NCBI GenBank assembly: GCA_031282725.1
Contig: JAITDD010000049.1
Coordinates: 1-57,477 of the forward strand
Length of the DNA stretch: 57,477 nt
Source of the DNA: Mycoplasmataceae bacterium
GTDB taxonomy: Bacteria; Bacillota_I; Bacilli_A; Mycoplasmatales; Mycoplasmoidaceae
Direction: 5' to 3'
The position numbers were made by a program, and so were the translations under genes. Shown piece by piece: positions 9,817 to 21,787 of the stretch (positions are counted from its first letter, which is position 1; every line of letters begins with the position of its first letter). Below the pieces are notes generated by a model. The model saw nothing but the letters and a program-made list of their open reading frames with translations. It had not been told where the DNA came from and searched no databases.

Positions 9817-10086
9817 ATGACCAATCTAAAAAAACAAAAAGCAGAAATTATTGCTAAATTTGGCGAAAATAAAAAAGATACTGGGAAAGCTGAAGTTCAA
9901 ATAGCTTTATTAACTAATGATATTTCTAATCTAACTAAACACATCCAAGAATTTTCAAAAGATTTTTCTTCTAAAAGAGGGTTATATAAAAAAGTTAGTT
10001 TACGTAAAAAATTATTAGCTTATTTGAAAAAAAATAATATTGAAAGATACCGTCAAATTATCCAAACTCTTAACATTCGTGGTTAA
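9817..10086 (+). CDS. rpsO: 30S ribosomal protein S15
   Basis: 89 residues, full length for uS15. The middle (GKAEVQIALLTNDISNLTKH) and C-terminal part (KRGLYKKVSLRKKLLAYLKK) are characteristic of a protein that binds the central domain of 16S rRNA. TATAAT ends 7 bases before ATG, predicting a leaderless message. The TAA overlaps the cysS start by one base (TAATG), so the two are probably co-transcribed and translationally coupled. Confidence 0.97.
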   Translation: MTNLKKQKAEIIAKFGENKKDTGKAEVQIALLTNDISNLTKHIQEFSKDFSSKRGLYKKVSLRKKLLAYLKKNNIERYRQIIQTLNIRG

Positions 10087-11417
10087 TGTCTAATTATTCC
10101 AAAAATTTATACCTTTACGATTCTTATTCACAAAGTAAGAAAATTATCAAAGACAAGTTCGTCAAAATATATTGTTGCGGTCCCACTGTATATAATCATG
10201 TACACATCGGAAATCTTCGTCCTTTAATAACTTTTGATGTTCTTGTGAGATTTTTATTAGCAACCAAACATAGGGTTAAATACATTTCCAATATTACTGA
10301 CGTTGATGATAAAATAATTACGAAAGCCGCAGAAGAAAAAACTACTGAGAAAAAGGTTAGTCAAAAATATTGCGATGCCTACTTTGATTTAGCAAAAAAA
10401 CTAAATGTTCGTAAAATAGATGTTGTCCCTAAGGTCATGGAAAATATTCAAGGAATCATTGACTATGTTGAAAAACTTGTTAAAAAGAATAAAGGATATG
10501 TTTCAAGCGACGGGGATGTTTATTTTGACATCAACTCTGTAAAAAAATATTATGGAAAATTATCAAAACAAAAAATATCTGACCTTTTAAATGGAGTAAG
10601 AAAAGAAAATAATTCTGAAAAAAAATCTCCCTTAGACTTTGTTTTATGAAAAAAAACCAATGTTGGGGTAAATTGAAAATCTCCTTGAAATAATCATGGA
10701 CGTCCCGGATGACACACAGAATGTTCTTATTTTGTTAATAAATATTTCGGTAATAACGGAGTCACTATTCATGGTGGTGGGATCGATTTAAAATTTCCTC
10801 ATCACGAAAACGAGAATGCTCAAAATATTGCTTTAACAAACAAACAGATGTCAAAAAACTGAATGCATGTTGGACATATCATGGTAAATAATGAAAAAAT
10901 GTCTAAATCTCTCAATAACTTCGTGTTAGGAATCGATATCTTAAAAGTTTACGATGTTAACACAATTCGTTGATTCTTTTTACAAACTCAATATGAAAAC
11001 CCAATTAACTATTCAAATGCAAATATGGAATTGGCAAGAAGCGAAATTAATAAGCTTTTCAAAACCTTAAACTCTTTTATCTTCCAACTTTATTTAAACG
11101 GAATCGTTTTTAAAGAAAAGAAAGTTAAACTAAGTGAAAAATTTATCGAAATAATGAACAACGATCTAAACTTCCCGGGTGTTGTCACTTTAATTTATGA
11201 TGAAACAAAATCACTTCCTTCTTTATTAAAGGAAAAGAAATTCAAAATTATTGAACAAACCATTAATCAAGTCATCTTGCAACTTTCTATATTAGGAATT
11301 GTTTATAATCTTAAATTAGCCAAATATATACCAGACTTAAAGAAATGAAAAAAAGCTAACGAAGAAAAAGATTATGCTACTGGAGATAAAATTAGAGAAA
11401 AACTAGCCAATATTTAA
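10086..11417 (+). CDS. cysS: Cysteinyl-tRNA synthetase
   Basis: 443 residues, class I synthetase. Visible motifs are the zinc-binding [17 protein letters not shown] containing the HIGH-type motif, TDVDDKI, the Trp-rich ESPW-like segment (GVNWKSPWNNHGRPGWHTEC), [17 protein letters not shown] and KMSKSLNNF. Several TGA codons fall on conserved Trp positions, which fixes genetic code 4. It begins in the stop codon of rpsO. Its last 15 bp overlap the convergent permease gene at 11403. Confidence 0.97.
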
Positions 11418-12905
11418 TTTTAATTCTTTCTTATCTTTTTTCGCCAGAAAACAAACGGAGAAGAAAACAAAAAGCAATATAAATTTAAGGATAGAAGGAA
11501 GAAGATAGGTTCCAAAAGAAATGTTCGCATGTTGTATTTGAAAGGAAACACTTGAAATTAAAATAACAAAACATTCACTAACTTCAAACAAGGTAGATAA
11601 AAGAACAAAGAAGATTGCTAGGAAAGCAAATGTTTTAAAAGATTTTGTAGTATTTTTATTTTTTTGTAAATAACCAAATATTGCCACAATAATTCCTAAG
11701 AAAACAAATAATGAGGTTCAGTTAGAAATAAGATCGCATAGGTTGAATATCTTTTTAGTGATTTCATCATAATGAGTCGTAGCAGCATAAGGCCCGTCAT
11801 GATAAAAGAAACAACCTATTAGAGTGAAAACAAAAAAAGTAGAGATAATCAAAATAGCATTGTAAAGAATAACAGAATATTTCGAATTGTGATTAAATCT
11901 ATTGTGTCATATAGTCTCTTTTTTCTGAATCAATTCTTTAAAGAAAGTAAAACAAAATATACTTCAACTATTAACTACACCAAAACAAGCAAGTGCGATG
12001 CACAAAAGTAAAAGGAATTTAATAACCTTTATTGCATTATTGTCAGATTCTCATTTGTTAACCAATTCGATAAAAGAACCTCCTTCGGACACAAACAACA
12101 TACTAATACTAAAAAGGATGTAGACAACAGCCACCACGATGATTCCTAATGCTAATGCTTTGGAGAATTTTTCAGGCTTTTCCATTTCATTCATCACAGA
12201 ACCCGCAACATAGAAACCATCGAAAGCGAAGAATATTGCTGGAATGGAAGCAATGATTCCGATGAATGGGGAAATGTGGCTTAAAGAGAATGGTTTTGGC
12301 TCTGTTTGTGGGGGAAGGTTGATATCGATGAGATTATTGGCAAGACTAGCCTTATTAATGCTGAAAACAACAATTCCGGCTACAATACCAAAAAGAAGGG
12401 GAAGAAATTTTGTTATTGAAAGAATATTATTTTGAACAATCCCAAATTTAGAAAAAAACATGGGAACGAAAGTAAAAAATAAAAGGCAAAAGAAAGCGAT
12501 AAGGATGACATAATAATATCTTAGTTGAAATTGTTCCCCAAGAAATATTGTTAAAGAATCTTGTATTGATTGCACTCCATAAAAAACAAGAATAAAAAAA
12601 TTTGTCGGGATGTATAAAAAAATCATGAAATTACGGAACCCATTATAAAAACGAGTGGAGCAAAAACTTTTAATTCAACCAATATTACCCATCGAGTTAT
12701 TTTGGCCACTATCACGAACTATTTCTTTTAAAGTAAGACAAATACAAACAATAGCAAACACTGAAACAACTCAAGAGAATAAAGAAAAAACTATTGAACC
12801 AGTATAATCGAGAATGGAAGAATTTTTAAAAAAGATACCAGAACCAATAGTGGCTCCGACCGCTAACAACATTACTGAAATAAAATTAATTTTCTTTTGA
12901 TTCAT
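11403..12905 (-). CDS. APC-family amino acid permease, copy 1
   Basis: 500 residues and roughly 12 hydrophobic segments. The N-terminal GATIGSGIFFKNSSIL is the substrate-binding unwound helix of APC transporters; IPAIFFAFDGFY is the matching helix 6 motif. The substrate cannot be deduced. Its ATG overlaps the stop of the upstream paralogue by one base (TAATG), so both are on one transcript. The overall alignment with copy 2 is obvious (GNIGWIK, RFYxGFRNFMI, PFxGIIASIPAIFF), which points to tandem duplication. Confidence 0.88.
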
Positions 12906-14398
12906 TAAACTGTTTTAACTCAATATTCTCCTTGTTTATTATTATTAATAAATAAAATAGAAAGGATTGAAAAAAGGAATAAGGTTTTTAAGATATTAGG
13001 GATTAAAAACTCATCTAAACTTTGACTAGAATGTTGCGTTTGTCAAATAATTGAAGAGATTAAAGTAACAAAGCAATTAGTAATTTCAAAGCAAACAGAT
13101 AAGGAAATGAAGAAGATAGAGATTCAAGCAAGATATTTAGTAGAGGTTTTACATTTCTTATTCTTAAATAAAAATCCAACAAGGGCAAAGCCTAATCCGA
13201 AGAAGATGAATAAGGATAGTCAATTAGATATTAAACTAACAAAATTAAATAATCTACATGTTATTTCATCATAGTAGAGGTTGGTAGTTTTTAGTTTTGT
13301 GTAGAATATTCCGATAGTAGTTAAAAGAATAAAAATAAGAACTAAGAAGGATTCGATAATCAAATTGATTTTATTTTTACTCGTTATTGGATTTTTCGAA
13401 AATAAAATTACTTCTCTTCTTTCAAACATACGTTGTGTAAACGTTACCGTGTATGTTCCTCAATTATTCATAGCGCCAAAAACAGCAAAACTAATACAAA
13501 GAAGAAAAATAAACTTACAAATCTTAACTCATGAAGCATTATTATCTCATGCGTTATTTAATCCGATTATTGTTCCACCATCCGCCGCTAAAAGAGTAAA
13601 GATACTAAATAGGATATAAAAGGTGGCAACAACGATGATACCGCAAACTAATGCTTTAGAAAATTGCTCTGGTTTTTTCATATCCTTTTCCAAAGAAGAA
13701 CAAGTATAGAAACCATCAAAAGAGAAAAAGATAGCAGGGATAGAGGCGATAATTCCTAAAAAAGGAGAAACTGAAGTTAGGGAGAAAGGTTGGGTTGGGG
13801 TTGAAGGAAGAGTGGTTGAAATTAAATCATTTGCAAGACTACCATGTCTAATAGTAACAAAAATGATAAGTCCTCCAATTATTCCGAAAAGTAAAGGGAT
13901 GAATCGAAGAAAAGAAAAAAGATAGTTTTGGAAGATGGCAACTTTTTTAGTAAACATTGGAACGACAGTTAGATAAACAACCATCACAAATGAAATAAGA
14001 ATCATCATTCAAAAAGGGATAACGATTTCGTTACCATAAAATATTGACAAGGAATCCATTAATGATTGGACAAAATAAAAAGGAAGATAGAATATAGTGA
14101 CAGGCATGTAAAGATAAATCATAAAATTACGAAACCCTTTATAAAATCTCGTTTGGCAAAAAGTTTTAATTCAACCAATATTCCCTAAAACATTTTCCTT
14201 ACTATTTCCAGCCATTTCTTTAATACACGCAGCAATACAGATAACAGCAAAAATAGCTAGACACCAAGCAATTAGAGAGAAAATGATGGAACCAGTGTTA
14301 GATAAAATTTCTGAGTTCTTAAAAAAAATTCCAGTTCCGACACAAGATCCGAAAACAAAAAACATTATTGTTAAAAAACCAAATTTATTTTGTTTCAT
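12905..14398 (-). CDS. APC-family amino acid permease, copy 2
   Basis: 497 residues, colinear with copy 1. Motifs are GSCVGTGIFFKNSEIL near the N-terminus and IPAIFFSFDGFY in helix 6. Four or more TGA-Trp codons interrupt the frame if the standard code is used, but it is continuous in code 4. It is the first gene of the pair. Upstream, TATAAT and TATATT occur 16 and 5 bases before ATG, so the promoter is less clear than elsewhere. Confidence 0.88.
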
Positions 14399-14444
14399 CG
14401 AAAAATATAATATTATTATATTTTACGACTGTAAAAAGATTAGA

Positions 14445-15491
14445 TTATTTTGGAGATTTTTTAGTTAAAATAATTGGACCTTTTTCGCTAATAACAATCG
14501 TATCTTCTATTCTGACACCACCAAAACCTTCTTTATAAACTCCTGGTTCTATTGTGATTACATGATTTGGTTTCATTGGAAGATTATTATTTCTGTTAAC
14601 ATTAGGATATTCATGGATTTCAACCCCAACTCCATGCCCAGTTCCGTGAAGAAAAAGTTTGCCGTATTTTTTATCCTGTTCAATAAAATCGCGAACAGTT
14701 TTATCTATTTCTTTTCCACTAACTCCTACTTGTGCCGCCTTTAATCCTATCGCTTGTGCTTTTTTCACTAAATTGTACATATAAAGGTGCTCTGGTGAAG
14801 GTTTTTTAATTCAGAACGTTCGAGTAATATCGCTGCAATACCCTTTAAACTTACACCCGATATCTAATGTTATTAAATCGTTTTCTTTTAATTTCGTTTT
14901 AGTACAAACATGATGAGGATTTCCGCCATTCTTTCCAAAAGCAACAATCGGAGAAAAACTTAAATCAGAAGCTCCTAATTCCAACATGTGAATATGAATT
15001 TTTTTCGCAATATCAATTTCAGTATCGCCGGCTTTGATAGTTTTTTTTACTCATTCGATAGTTTTAACAGCGATGTCGGCAGATTTTTGTAAAAGAACAA
15101 TTTCTTCGTTTGTTTTGATGGAACGTAATTGCTTCATATCGTAAACTTCACAAGCAATATTTAATGGCTTGATACAAGCTTCATATTCTTGCAAAGTGAT
15201 ATTGTCTTCGATGATTATTTTTTTAAAATTCAAAGCAGACACAAATTCAATAAAACATTTATATCCCACAGATTCAACAATACTATCTACACATGCAATA
15301 GCTTTACAAGCATTAATATCTCTTGCATCAGCAAAAAGGAAGGAATTTTTTTGGGTGATGATAATAAAAGAACCATCGTTGACATCAACATTAGAATATC
15401 AAAAACGATTAAGTCGAGAAACTAGTATGAACGCATCAGCTTTCTTCTCGCTTAATATTTTTTTAATATTATCAGATTTAGGATTACGCAT
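14445..15491 (-). CDS. pepP: M24-family Xaa-Pro aminopeptidase
   Basis: 348 residues of creatinase/prolidase type. The metal ligands are in place: LITLDIGCKFKGYCSDITRTF (two Asp), LHGTGHGVGVEIHEYPNV (His), ITIEPGVY (Glu) and GGVRIEDTI (Glu). The N-terminal domain is the shorter PepP/YpdF type. It removes N-terminal residues preceding proline in imported peptides. ATG at 15491 follows TATAAT by 7 bases. The choice between pepP and pepQ by name is not certain. Confidence 0.85.
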
Positions 15492-15498
15492 TTGTTAA

Positions 15499-15504
15499 AT
15501 TATA
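15499..15504 (-). promoter_or_regulatory. -10 box of pepP
   Basis: TATAAT on the minus strand, 7 bases before ATG. Confidence 0.7.
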
Positions 15505-15603
15505 TTTTTTGTTTTACCATGATGGAAAAAAATATGCCCGTTCCAAGTTTTCAAAGCCCAATCTAGGACGTTCTAATTCACCTAAATTAAGAATATTCTA
15601 GAA

Positions 15604-15609
15604 TATAAT
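15604..15609 (+). promoter_or_regulatory. -10 box of the gene at 15619
   Basis: TATAAT, 9 bases before ATG. Confidence 0.7.
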
Positions 15610-15618
15610 GTAATAAAT

Positions 15619-16260
15619 ATGTATTTTGTTAAAAAAAAAATTGCCTTTTTTTCAACATTTTTAGTCGTTTCAATTTGCGCAATAATTCCATCATTATTAT
15701 TGTGTCTAGGGATATCAAAAATTAACCAGAGTTCAATTAATATTCCCAATGGAACAATTATTGAATTAAGAGGGGATACAACTCCTGAACAAAAAGGATA
15801 TGCTGGTAAATGAAATTGAATAAAAAATCCACCAAATAAAATAACAATTTACGGATATCAAGATTACAATACAACACCAGCCGCAGGTACAATGACATGT
15901 GATGCGAATGAATTTTTGCCAAACACATGTATATATATCGATAAAAGCGAAGCGATAGGTGTGTATCATGGTCCATTCATTAGTACTCAACGTTTTATGG
16001 GAACGATTACAACATATCAAGACCCTTACCCTAATGATGAACACCGTTTCCAAATTTGTTATATTTGATATAAAAATGTCGTATATAACAGTGTTTGTTC
16101 TCGCGCACGTTCTGGTACCACATGAAGCAACTGATACGATATAACTACCGGAACCGTGATGGAAGGAACAGAATCACAACCAGCGAATTTAAAAAGTCCT
16201 TATATAAAATTAACTACAGGATTGTACTGTTATGAAAAAATTTCTGATACTGTATCTTAA
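15619..16260 (+). CDS. Phase-variable secreted or surface protein, ON
   Basis: 213 residues. A signal sequence (MYFVKKKIAFFSTFLVVSIC, then PSLLLCLGISK) precedes a Thr/Tyr/Asn-rich body with several Cys and TGA-Trp codons, no recognised domain, and end TAA 16258-16260. Here the A-run is 10 and the frame is intact, unlike the three related genes. The signal peptide is the same kind (PSLLLCLG), but the DNA is more diverged than between the other three. Cys after LLL could be a non-canonical lipid site, though residue -1 is Leu rather than Ala, Gly or Ser. TATAAT lies 9 bases before ATG. Confidence 0.8.
15631..15640. repeat. Poly-A tract, 10 A (ON)
   Basis: Codons 5-8 of the gene at 15619; AAA AAA AAA ATT keeps the frame. 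Loss or gain of one A would switch the gene off. Confidence 0.85.
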
Positions 16261-16357
16261 TATTTTTATTTCGACCACTTTATTTTTGCGGTTTTTTAAT
16301 ATTTTCTATTCTTAAAATTACAAAAAAACTTTACACCGAACGCGAAAACTCAGGAAT

Positions 16358-16363
16358 TATAAT
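16358..16363 (+). promoter_or_regulatory. -10 box of sufB
   Basis: TATAAT, 6 bases before ATG. Confidence 0.7.
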
Positions 16364-16369
16364 GATTGT

Positions 16370-17725
16370 ATGGAATATAAATATGGTTTTGCCACTGAAA
16401 CTAAAAATAAAGAAACTTTTAAAAAAGGACTAAATGCAGAGATAATTAAAAAGATTAGTGAAATAAAGGGTGAGCCTGAATGAATGAAGAAGTTTCGACA
16501 AGATGCATACAAACAATTTCTAAATATCAAAAACCCAACATTCTCCTTCGATTTATCCTTTATTGACTTTAACGAATTTATTTACTATTCCAGTCTTGAT
16601 AAATCTAGTGAAAAATGAGAAGATGTGCCTTTAGAAATAAAAAACACTTTCGAAAAACTCGGGATCGGGGAAAAAGAACAAAAAGTTTTAAGCGGAATAA
16701 ATGAACAATTTGATTCAGAAACCATATTCCATTCATTGCAAAAGGAGATAAAAAAGAAAGGCATAATTTTTTGTAGTATTGATGAAGCGATTAAGAATCA
16801 TGGTGATATCGTAAAAAAATATATTGGAACCTTAGTCTCTTCTAATGACAATAAATATGCCGCTTTAAATTCATGTGTTTGTAGCGGGGGAACCTTTTTA
16901 TACGTCCCTAAAAAAACAATATTAGAAAGGCCTTTACAATCGTATTTTCGAATAAACACAAAATCAGTCGGCCAATTTGAAAGAACTTTAATTATTATTG
17001 AAGAAGACTGCGATATTAAATATATGGAAGGATGTACTGCCCCTGTATACGATAAGAACAACCTTCATGCTGCAGTTGTGGAAGTTTTTGTTGGAAAGAA
17101 TTCAAAGTTTCAATATACAACTATCCAAAACTGAAGCAAAAATGTAATTAATTTGGTTACAAAAAGAGCAATAGTTGAGGAAAGAGGATATATTGAATGA
17201 ATTGATGGAAATATTGGTAGTTTTATTAATATGAAATATCCTTGTTCTATTCTTAAAGGAGATTATGCAAAAGCTAAATGTATTTCAATCGCCGCATGCA
17301 GTTCAGGTATGAAACAAGATACTGGGGCGAAAATGATTCATTTGGGAAAGAATACAAGAAGCTCAATAATATCAAAAACTATCGCTAGTATGGATGGGGT
17401 TGCGAATTATCGAGGACTTGTGAAAATAACTAAGAGTGCTAACGATTCATATGCAGAAGTGGAATGCGATACCTTATTGCTAAACGAATATTCTTCAAGT
17501 GACACAATTCCTACTGAAATAATTGAAAACGACTCTTCTTTTATCAAACATGAAGCGAAAATTACTAATATTGATCGAGAAATAATGTTTTACTTATCCT
17601 CTAAAGGAATTGATAAAAAAAAAGCAAAGCAGATGTATTCCTTAGGCTTTTTTAAACCTTTTGCCGATACTTTGCCATTAGAATATGCAGTAGAATTAAA
17701 CCGTTTATTGAAAGAACTTATTTAG
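16370..17725 (+). CDS. sufB: SufB, Fe-S cluster scaffold subunit
   Basis: 451 residues, colinear with SufB: MEYKYGFATET, EWMKKFRQDAYKQF, then the core ALNSCVCSGGTFLYVPK, YMEGCTAP, SIAACSSGMKQDTGAKM and the C-terminal SLGFFKPFADTLPLEYAVEL. The scaffold normally works with the SufC ATPase and SufD. Neither is in this window, nor is sufS or sufU, so the gene stands alone here. TATAAT is 6 bases before ATG. The 3' end overlaps convergent rnhA by 8 bp. Confidence 0.93.
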
Positions 17726-18308
17726 AGATTCCAATTGCATTCTTTGCTAATAAGTCAGCCATATCATTGTATTTATTATCACTGTGCCCTTTTACTTTGA
17801 CAAAAATAACTTCTAACTTCTTATCTTTTAAAAGTTCTTGATAATTTTTTACATAGAACTGGGCGATTTTGGATGTAGTTTTATATTCAGAAGAAATTCA
17901 AGAGCTTAAACCTTGATAATCATGATAGATGTATATTTTTTTAATATTACTTTTTAAACAAAATTCGATACACCTTAAAACTCCATAAACCTCGCCTAAG
18001 ATATTGTGGGAATTATAAAAATCTTCTTCTAAATGACCTGATAATTTTTTGATTACTTTATCGTTTTGCAAAATGACAATTCCATAACCACTTTTTTTAG
18101 TTTGTTTATCATAAGAACCATCAGTGTAAGCAATGTATGCATCCTTTGGAATAACCTCCTTTTCCTCTTTCATCCATTCCTCTGCCTCTTTTTTTGAATT
18201 AAAGGATTTAAAAATGGCCCCAGGGAAACTATCTACTTGAGTTTTAGTGGTTTCTCAATCATTAAAAATCCCGACCGATCTTCCTTTTTTAACAGCGTAA
18301 TATTTCAT
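17718..18308 (-). CDS. rnhA: Ribonuclease HI with N-terminal hybrid-binding domain
   Basis: 196 residues. An N-terminal viroplasmin-type domain (MKYYAVKKGRSVGIFNDW, then FKSFNSKKEAEEW) binds RNA-DNA hybrids. The RNase H fold follows: AYTDGSYDKQTKKSGYG (first Asp), ILGEVYGVLRCIEF (Glu), IYIYHDYQGLSSW (Asp) and KVKGHSDNKYNDMADLLAK (His, Asp), so the DEDD active site is complete. It begins 7 bases after the ftsH stop, on the same transcript. Confidence 0.93.
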
Positions 18309-18315
18309 AAACTGA

Positions 18316-20418
18316 CTAATCAACTTTCTCGATTTTCTTTGTTTTACCTTCGCTCTTTTTAGCTTTCTGTTTTTCTTTTTCAACATTTTCGTTATTTTTT
18401 AAAACCTCAGGAGGAAGAGTTTTGTGTTCGTGGATGTAATCAATTTGCGGTTTAACAATAGTTTCTAGTGAAATTAGAGTTTGAACAATTAAATCTAATT
18501 CTGCTTTATTGTCAATAATAATCTTTTTAGCAAATTCATATCTTTCTCTAATAATTTTTTCCACCTCAGCGTCAGCTTTATTTGCTGTATCATCACTATA
18601 AAGCTTTTGTTGATAAGGATTGTTAGTGCCTTCTGAAGGAATTAATTGACTCATAGAAACATCGGTCATTCCTAATTGCATTACCATACTTCTTGCAATA
18701 GAGGATGCACGATATAAATCATTGGCAGCACCTGTGGAGATATTATCTCAACCATATTGTACCTCTTCCGCAGCTCTTCCACCCATAAAGGTAGCTAAAA
18801 CATCATAAAGCTCTTTTTTAGTTTGAATAACTTTTTCTTGTTTAACAGGGTTAGACACAGTATATCCAGCAGCTTGTCCTCGAGGAATAATGGTTATTTT
18901 TTCAACAACATCAGCTCCTGGGGTGAAAAGACCAACAAGAGCATGTCCGGCTTCATGAACTGCAATATGTCTTTTTTCTTCTTCTGACATAACACGAGAT
19001 TTTTTAGCGGGACCCGCAATAACTCGATCTATTCCTTCATCAATTTCTTTCATTCCAACAACATTTTTACCAAATCTAACAGAAAGTAGAGTTGCTTCAT
19101 TTAAAACATTTTCTAATTGAGCACCACTCATTCCCGGCGTTCTTCTTGCGATATCGTTGAAATTAACGGAGGAGGAGATGTTTTTATTCTTAGCATGGAT
19201 TTTTAAGATTTCTTCTCTTTCTTTAATATCAGGAAGATTAACTTGAATGTGTCTGTCAAATCGGCCTGGTCGTAAAATAGCATCGTCTAATGTATCAATT
19301 CGGTTTGTGGCTGCAATAACAACAACTCCGGTTTTAGTACTGAATCCATCCATTTCTGCTAGTAATTGGTTAATAGTTTGATCGGCAATTCCGCCACCTC
19401 CACTCATATCAAATTTACCTCTTTTACTTGCAACAGAATCTATTTCATCAATAAAGATAATAGCAGGGGATGCTTTTCTTGCTTTAGTGAATAAATCTCT
19501 TACTCTTTTCGCTCCAACACCAACAAGCATATCTTCAAAAGCAGAACCGCTAACCTGAAAGAAAGGAACTTTTGCTTCTCCCGCTACTGCTTTTGCAAGT
19601 AATGTTTTCCCAGTTCCAGGAGGACCATATAAGATTACACCTTTCGGAGTTCTCGCACCCATTGCTGAATATTTTGCGGGTTGTTTTAAATAATCAACAA
19701 TTTCGATAAGTTCTTCTTTTTCCTCATTAATTCCAGCAACATCAGAGAATTTAACATTAGAAACTACCAATTTACCTTGACTTTTTCCCATTGAAAAGAT
19801 TGATTCTTCACCTCCGCCAAGTCCCATTCCACCTGAACCCATCTTTTTCCATGTAAAGAATAAGATAAATAATAAAACAGCGGTAGGGAGTAATTGAAGA
19901 ATGTAGTATCATCAAGGAGTAGATTCATTTGGGATGTATGAATGGTTTGTAATTACTGAGTTGTATCAATGGATAATAGGATCAGAAATGTTGGTCTGAT
20001 TAATTTCTATAGGATTCATAGAACCTATAAATATACTGTGCTTGTCATTGACTGAATCTTTGTCAAGAACTCGGAAGTTTATTTTTCCTTCTGTTGTATT
20101 AACAAAAAAGACATAAGCAGTTTTATTGTTGGCAGAATAATAGATTTCACTAGTAGAATTACTTTCTGGATTATCAACTATAAATGTATGACTGTGAGAA
20201 ACAGTAATTTTAAGTTGATCTTTTTCTTTTTGATCATTCTGGATTAATTGAATATTGGTAACATCAACACTAACACTTGTTGGTCTACAAGAAAAGTAAA
20301 AGAACATACCAAAGATTGCAACGAAAATAGCAAGAATTACTCAGTTACGTATTGTTTTGTTTTTCGCTTGTTTTTCTTCTGGATTTACAATATTATTGTT
20401 ATTTGGTTCGTTAGCCAT
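18316..20418 (-). CDS. ftsH: ATP-dependent zinc metalloprotease FtsH
   Basis: 700 residues. The first transmembrane helix is at about 25-43, then an external domain, and a second helix at about 165-185 ([20 protein letters not shown]). The AAA module has Walker [12 protein letters not shown] near 265, Walker B IIFIDEID and [13 protein letters not shown]. The zinc protease motif HEAGH is near 488. It degrades unassembled membrane and regulatory proteins. TATAAT lies 6 bases before ATG. A long Lys/Glu tail closes the protein. rnhA follows in the same operon. Confidence 0.97.
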
Positions 20419-20424
20419 AACAAA

Positions 20425-20430
20425 ATTATA
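20425..20430 (-). promoter_or_regulatory. -10 box of ftsH
   Basis: TATAAT on the minus strand, 6 bases before ATG. Confidence 0.7.
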
Positions 20431-20472
20431 TAAACCGTAACTTTTAGAAGAGGAATTTTTAAAAAAAGAAGC

Positions 20473-21771
20473 CTAAGCAATAACCCCGAAAACCTCATTC
20501 TCATTATTTACTTCGACTATTTTAACAATCTTTTTGCAATTTTTTAATATTTCTTTTCCTTTTACAATTACTGAAAAAAAATATTGACTATGTCCGATGG
20601 AATTGTTTTGCTCTTTATTCTGTTCAAAGATAACTTCGACTTTTTTATTAATGAATTTTTTTAGATATTCATTTTTAAATTTTTCATTCAAAGAGGAGAT
20701 TATTCCATATCTTTCGATCTTTTGTCGAGGAAGAACCAGATTTTTGATTAAAGCAGCTTTTGTTTGTTTGTGCAAAGAAAATGGAAAAATATGCATGGAA
20801 CTGAATTTGATTTTTTTTAGATTTTTAATGCTATCATCGAATAATAGTTTTGTTTCTGATGGGAAATTAATAATATAGTCAGTTGTTAAAGAAACTAATT
20901 TATTTATTTTTCTAGCATAATTGCATAAGGATAAGAATTGGGGAAAAGTATATTTCCTTTCCATATCTTTTAAAATAGTGTCATTTGCTGATTGAAGACA
21001 AATATGAAGAGAAGGACAAAAGATTGGATTTGCAAGAATAAATTTAATTATCTCCTTATTGATTTGGAACGGTTCTAGCGAACTTAGTCGGAAACGAACA
21101 TCTTCTTTTTCATATTCCTTTTTTATATCTTTTAATAAGTCAAAAAATTCGTATCCATTATCATTGTAACCTGCAAGATTAACTCCTGTTAACACAATTT
21201 CTTTAATCTCATTTTTAATCATTTCGTTTATTGTTGAAAAAATTTCTTCTTTTTTACAACTTCTTTGTCTTCCTCTAACTAAAGGGATGATACAGTAAGA
21301 ACAGTTATAATTACAGCCTTCTTGGATTTTAAAAAAGAATCTGGTGTTTTTTACATTTTGGTGTTTGTGTGATAATTCGAATTTTTTTTCTTTCATTAAA
21401 TCATCAATTAAAATTATTCTTTCTTTCTCGTATTTTTTTAAAAGTTCGATTATTTTGGTTTTATACTTTGTGCCAATAATTATTTTTACTTTATCAATAT
21501 CGATATCTTGAGTTAATTGTGAAAAACACCCACATACACAAATAGCTTCAATATTTTTTAATTTAGCAATTCTTTGAATTAAATGAATAGATTTGGAACT
21601 CGCTTTGTTTGTGACGCAACATGTATTGATAATAGCGATTGAAGCTTCATTAACATCCTTTGTATAAACCATATTCTCCTTTTCCCCTTCAACAATAATA
21701 TCGTTCGTTTCGCAAATATTAACTCGGCATCCCAATGAAAAGGTAATAAACTTTTTATTTTTAACTTCCAT
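20473..21771 (-). CDS. mtaB: tRNA t6A37 methylthiotransferase MtaB
   Basis: 432 residues, radical-SAM methylthiotransferase. The N-terminal UPF0004 domain carries three Cys (GCRVNICET, NTCCVTNKA, VCGCFSQ). The radical-SAM cluster is CNYNCSYCIIPLVRGRQRS near 153. A TRAM-like C-terminus follows. The GCRVN/NTCCVT pattern fits MtaB (ms2t6A37) rather than MiaB. It uses two 4Fe-4S clusters, so it is a client of the Fe-S system. GATAAT lies 6 bases before ATG. Confidence 0.9.
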   Translation of the reverse strand: MEVKNKKFITFSLGCRVNICETNDIIVEGEKENMVYTKDVNEASIAIINTCCVTNKASSKSIHLIQRIAKLKNIEAICVCGCFSQLTQDIDIDKVKIIIGTKYKTKIIELLKKYEKERIILIDDLMKEKKFELSHKHQNVKNTRFFFKIQEGCNYNCSYCIIPLVRGRQRSCKKEEIFSTINEMIKNEIKEIVLTGVNLAGYNDNGYEFFDLLKDIKKEYEKEDVRFRLSSLEPFQINKEIIKFILANPIFCPSLHICLQSANDTILKDMERKYTFPQFLSLCNYARKINKLVSLTTDYIINFPSETKLLFDDSIKNLKKIKFSSMHIFPFSLHKQTKAALIKNLVLPRQKIERYGIISSLNEKFKNEYLKKFINKKVEVIFEQNKEQNNSIGHSQYFFSVIVKGKEILKNCKKIVKIVEVNNENEVFGVIA

Positions 21772-21787
21772 CCTTTTATTATCTTAT

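Noticed and set aside
12244-12435. Plus-strand ORF within the permease gene
   Set aside because: Lies antisense to conserved transporter helices and lacks any promoter-like box.
15492-15618. Regulatory RNA upstream of the surface gene at 15619
   Set aside because: Only 127 bp, with no clear structure beyond the -10 boxes.
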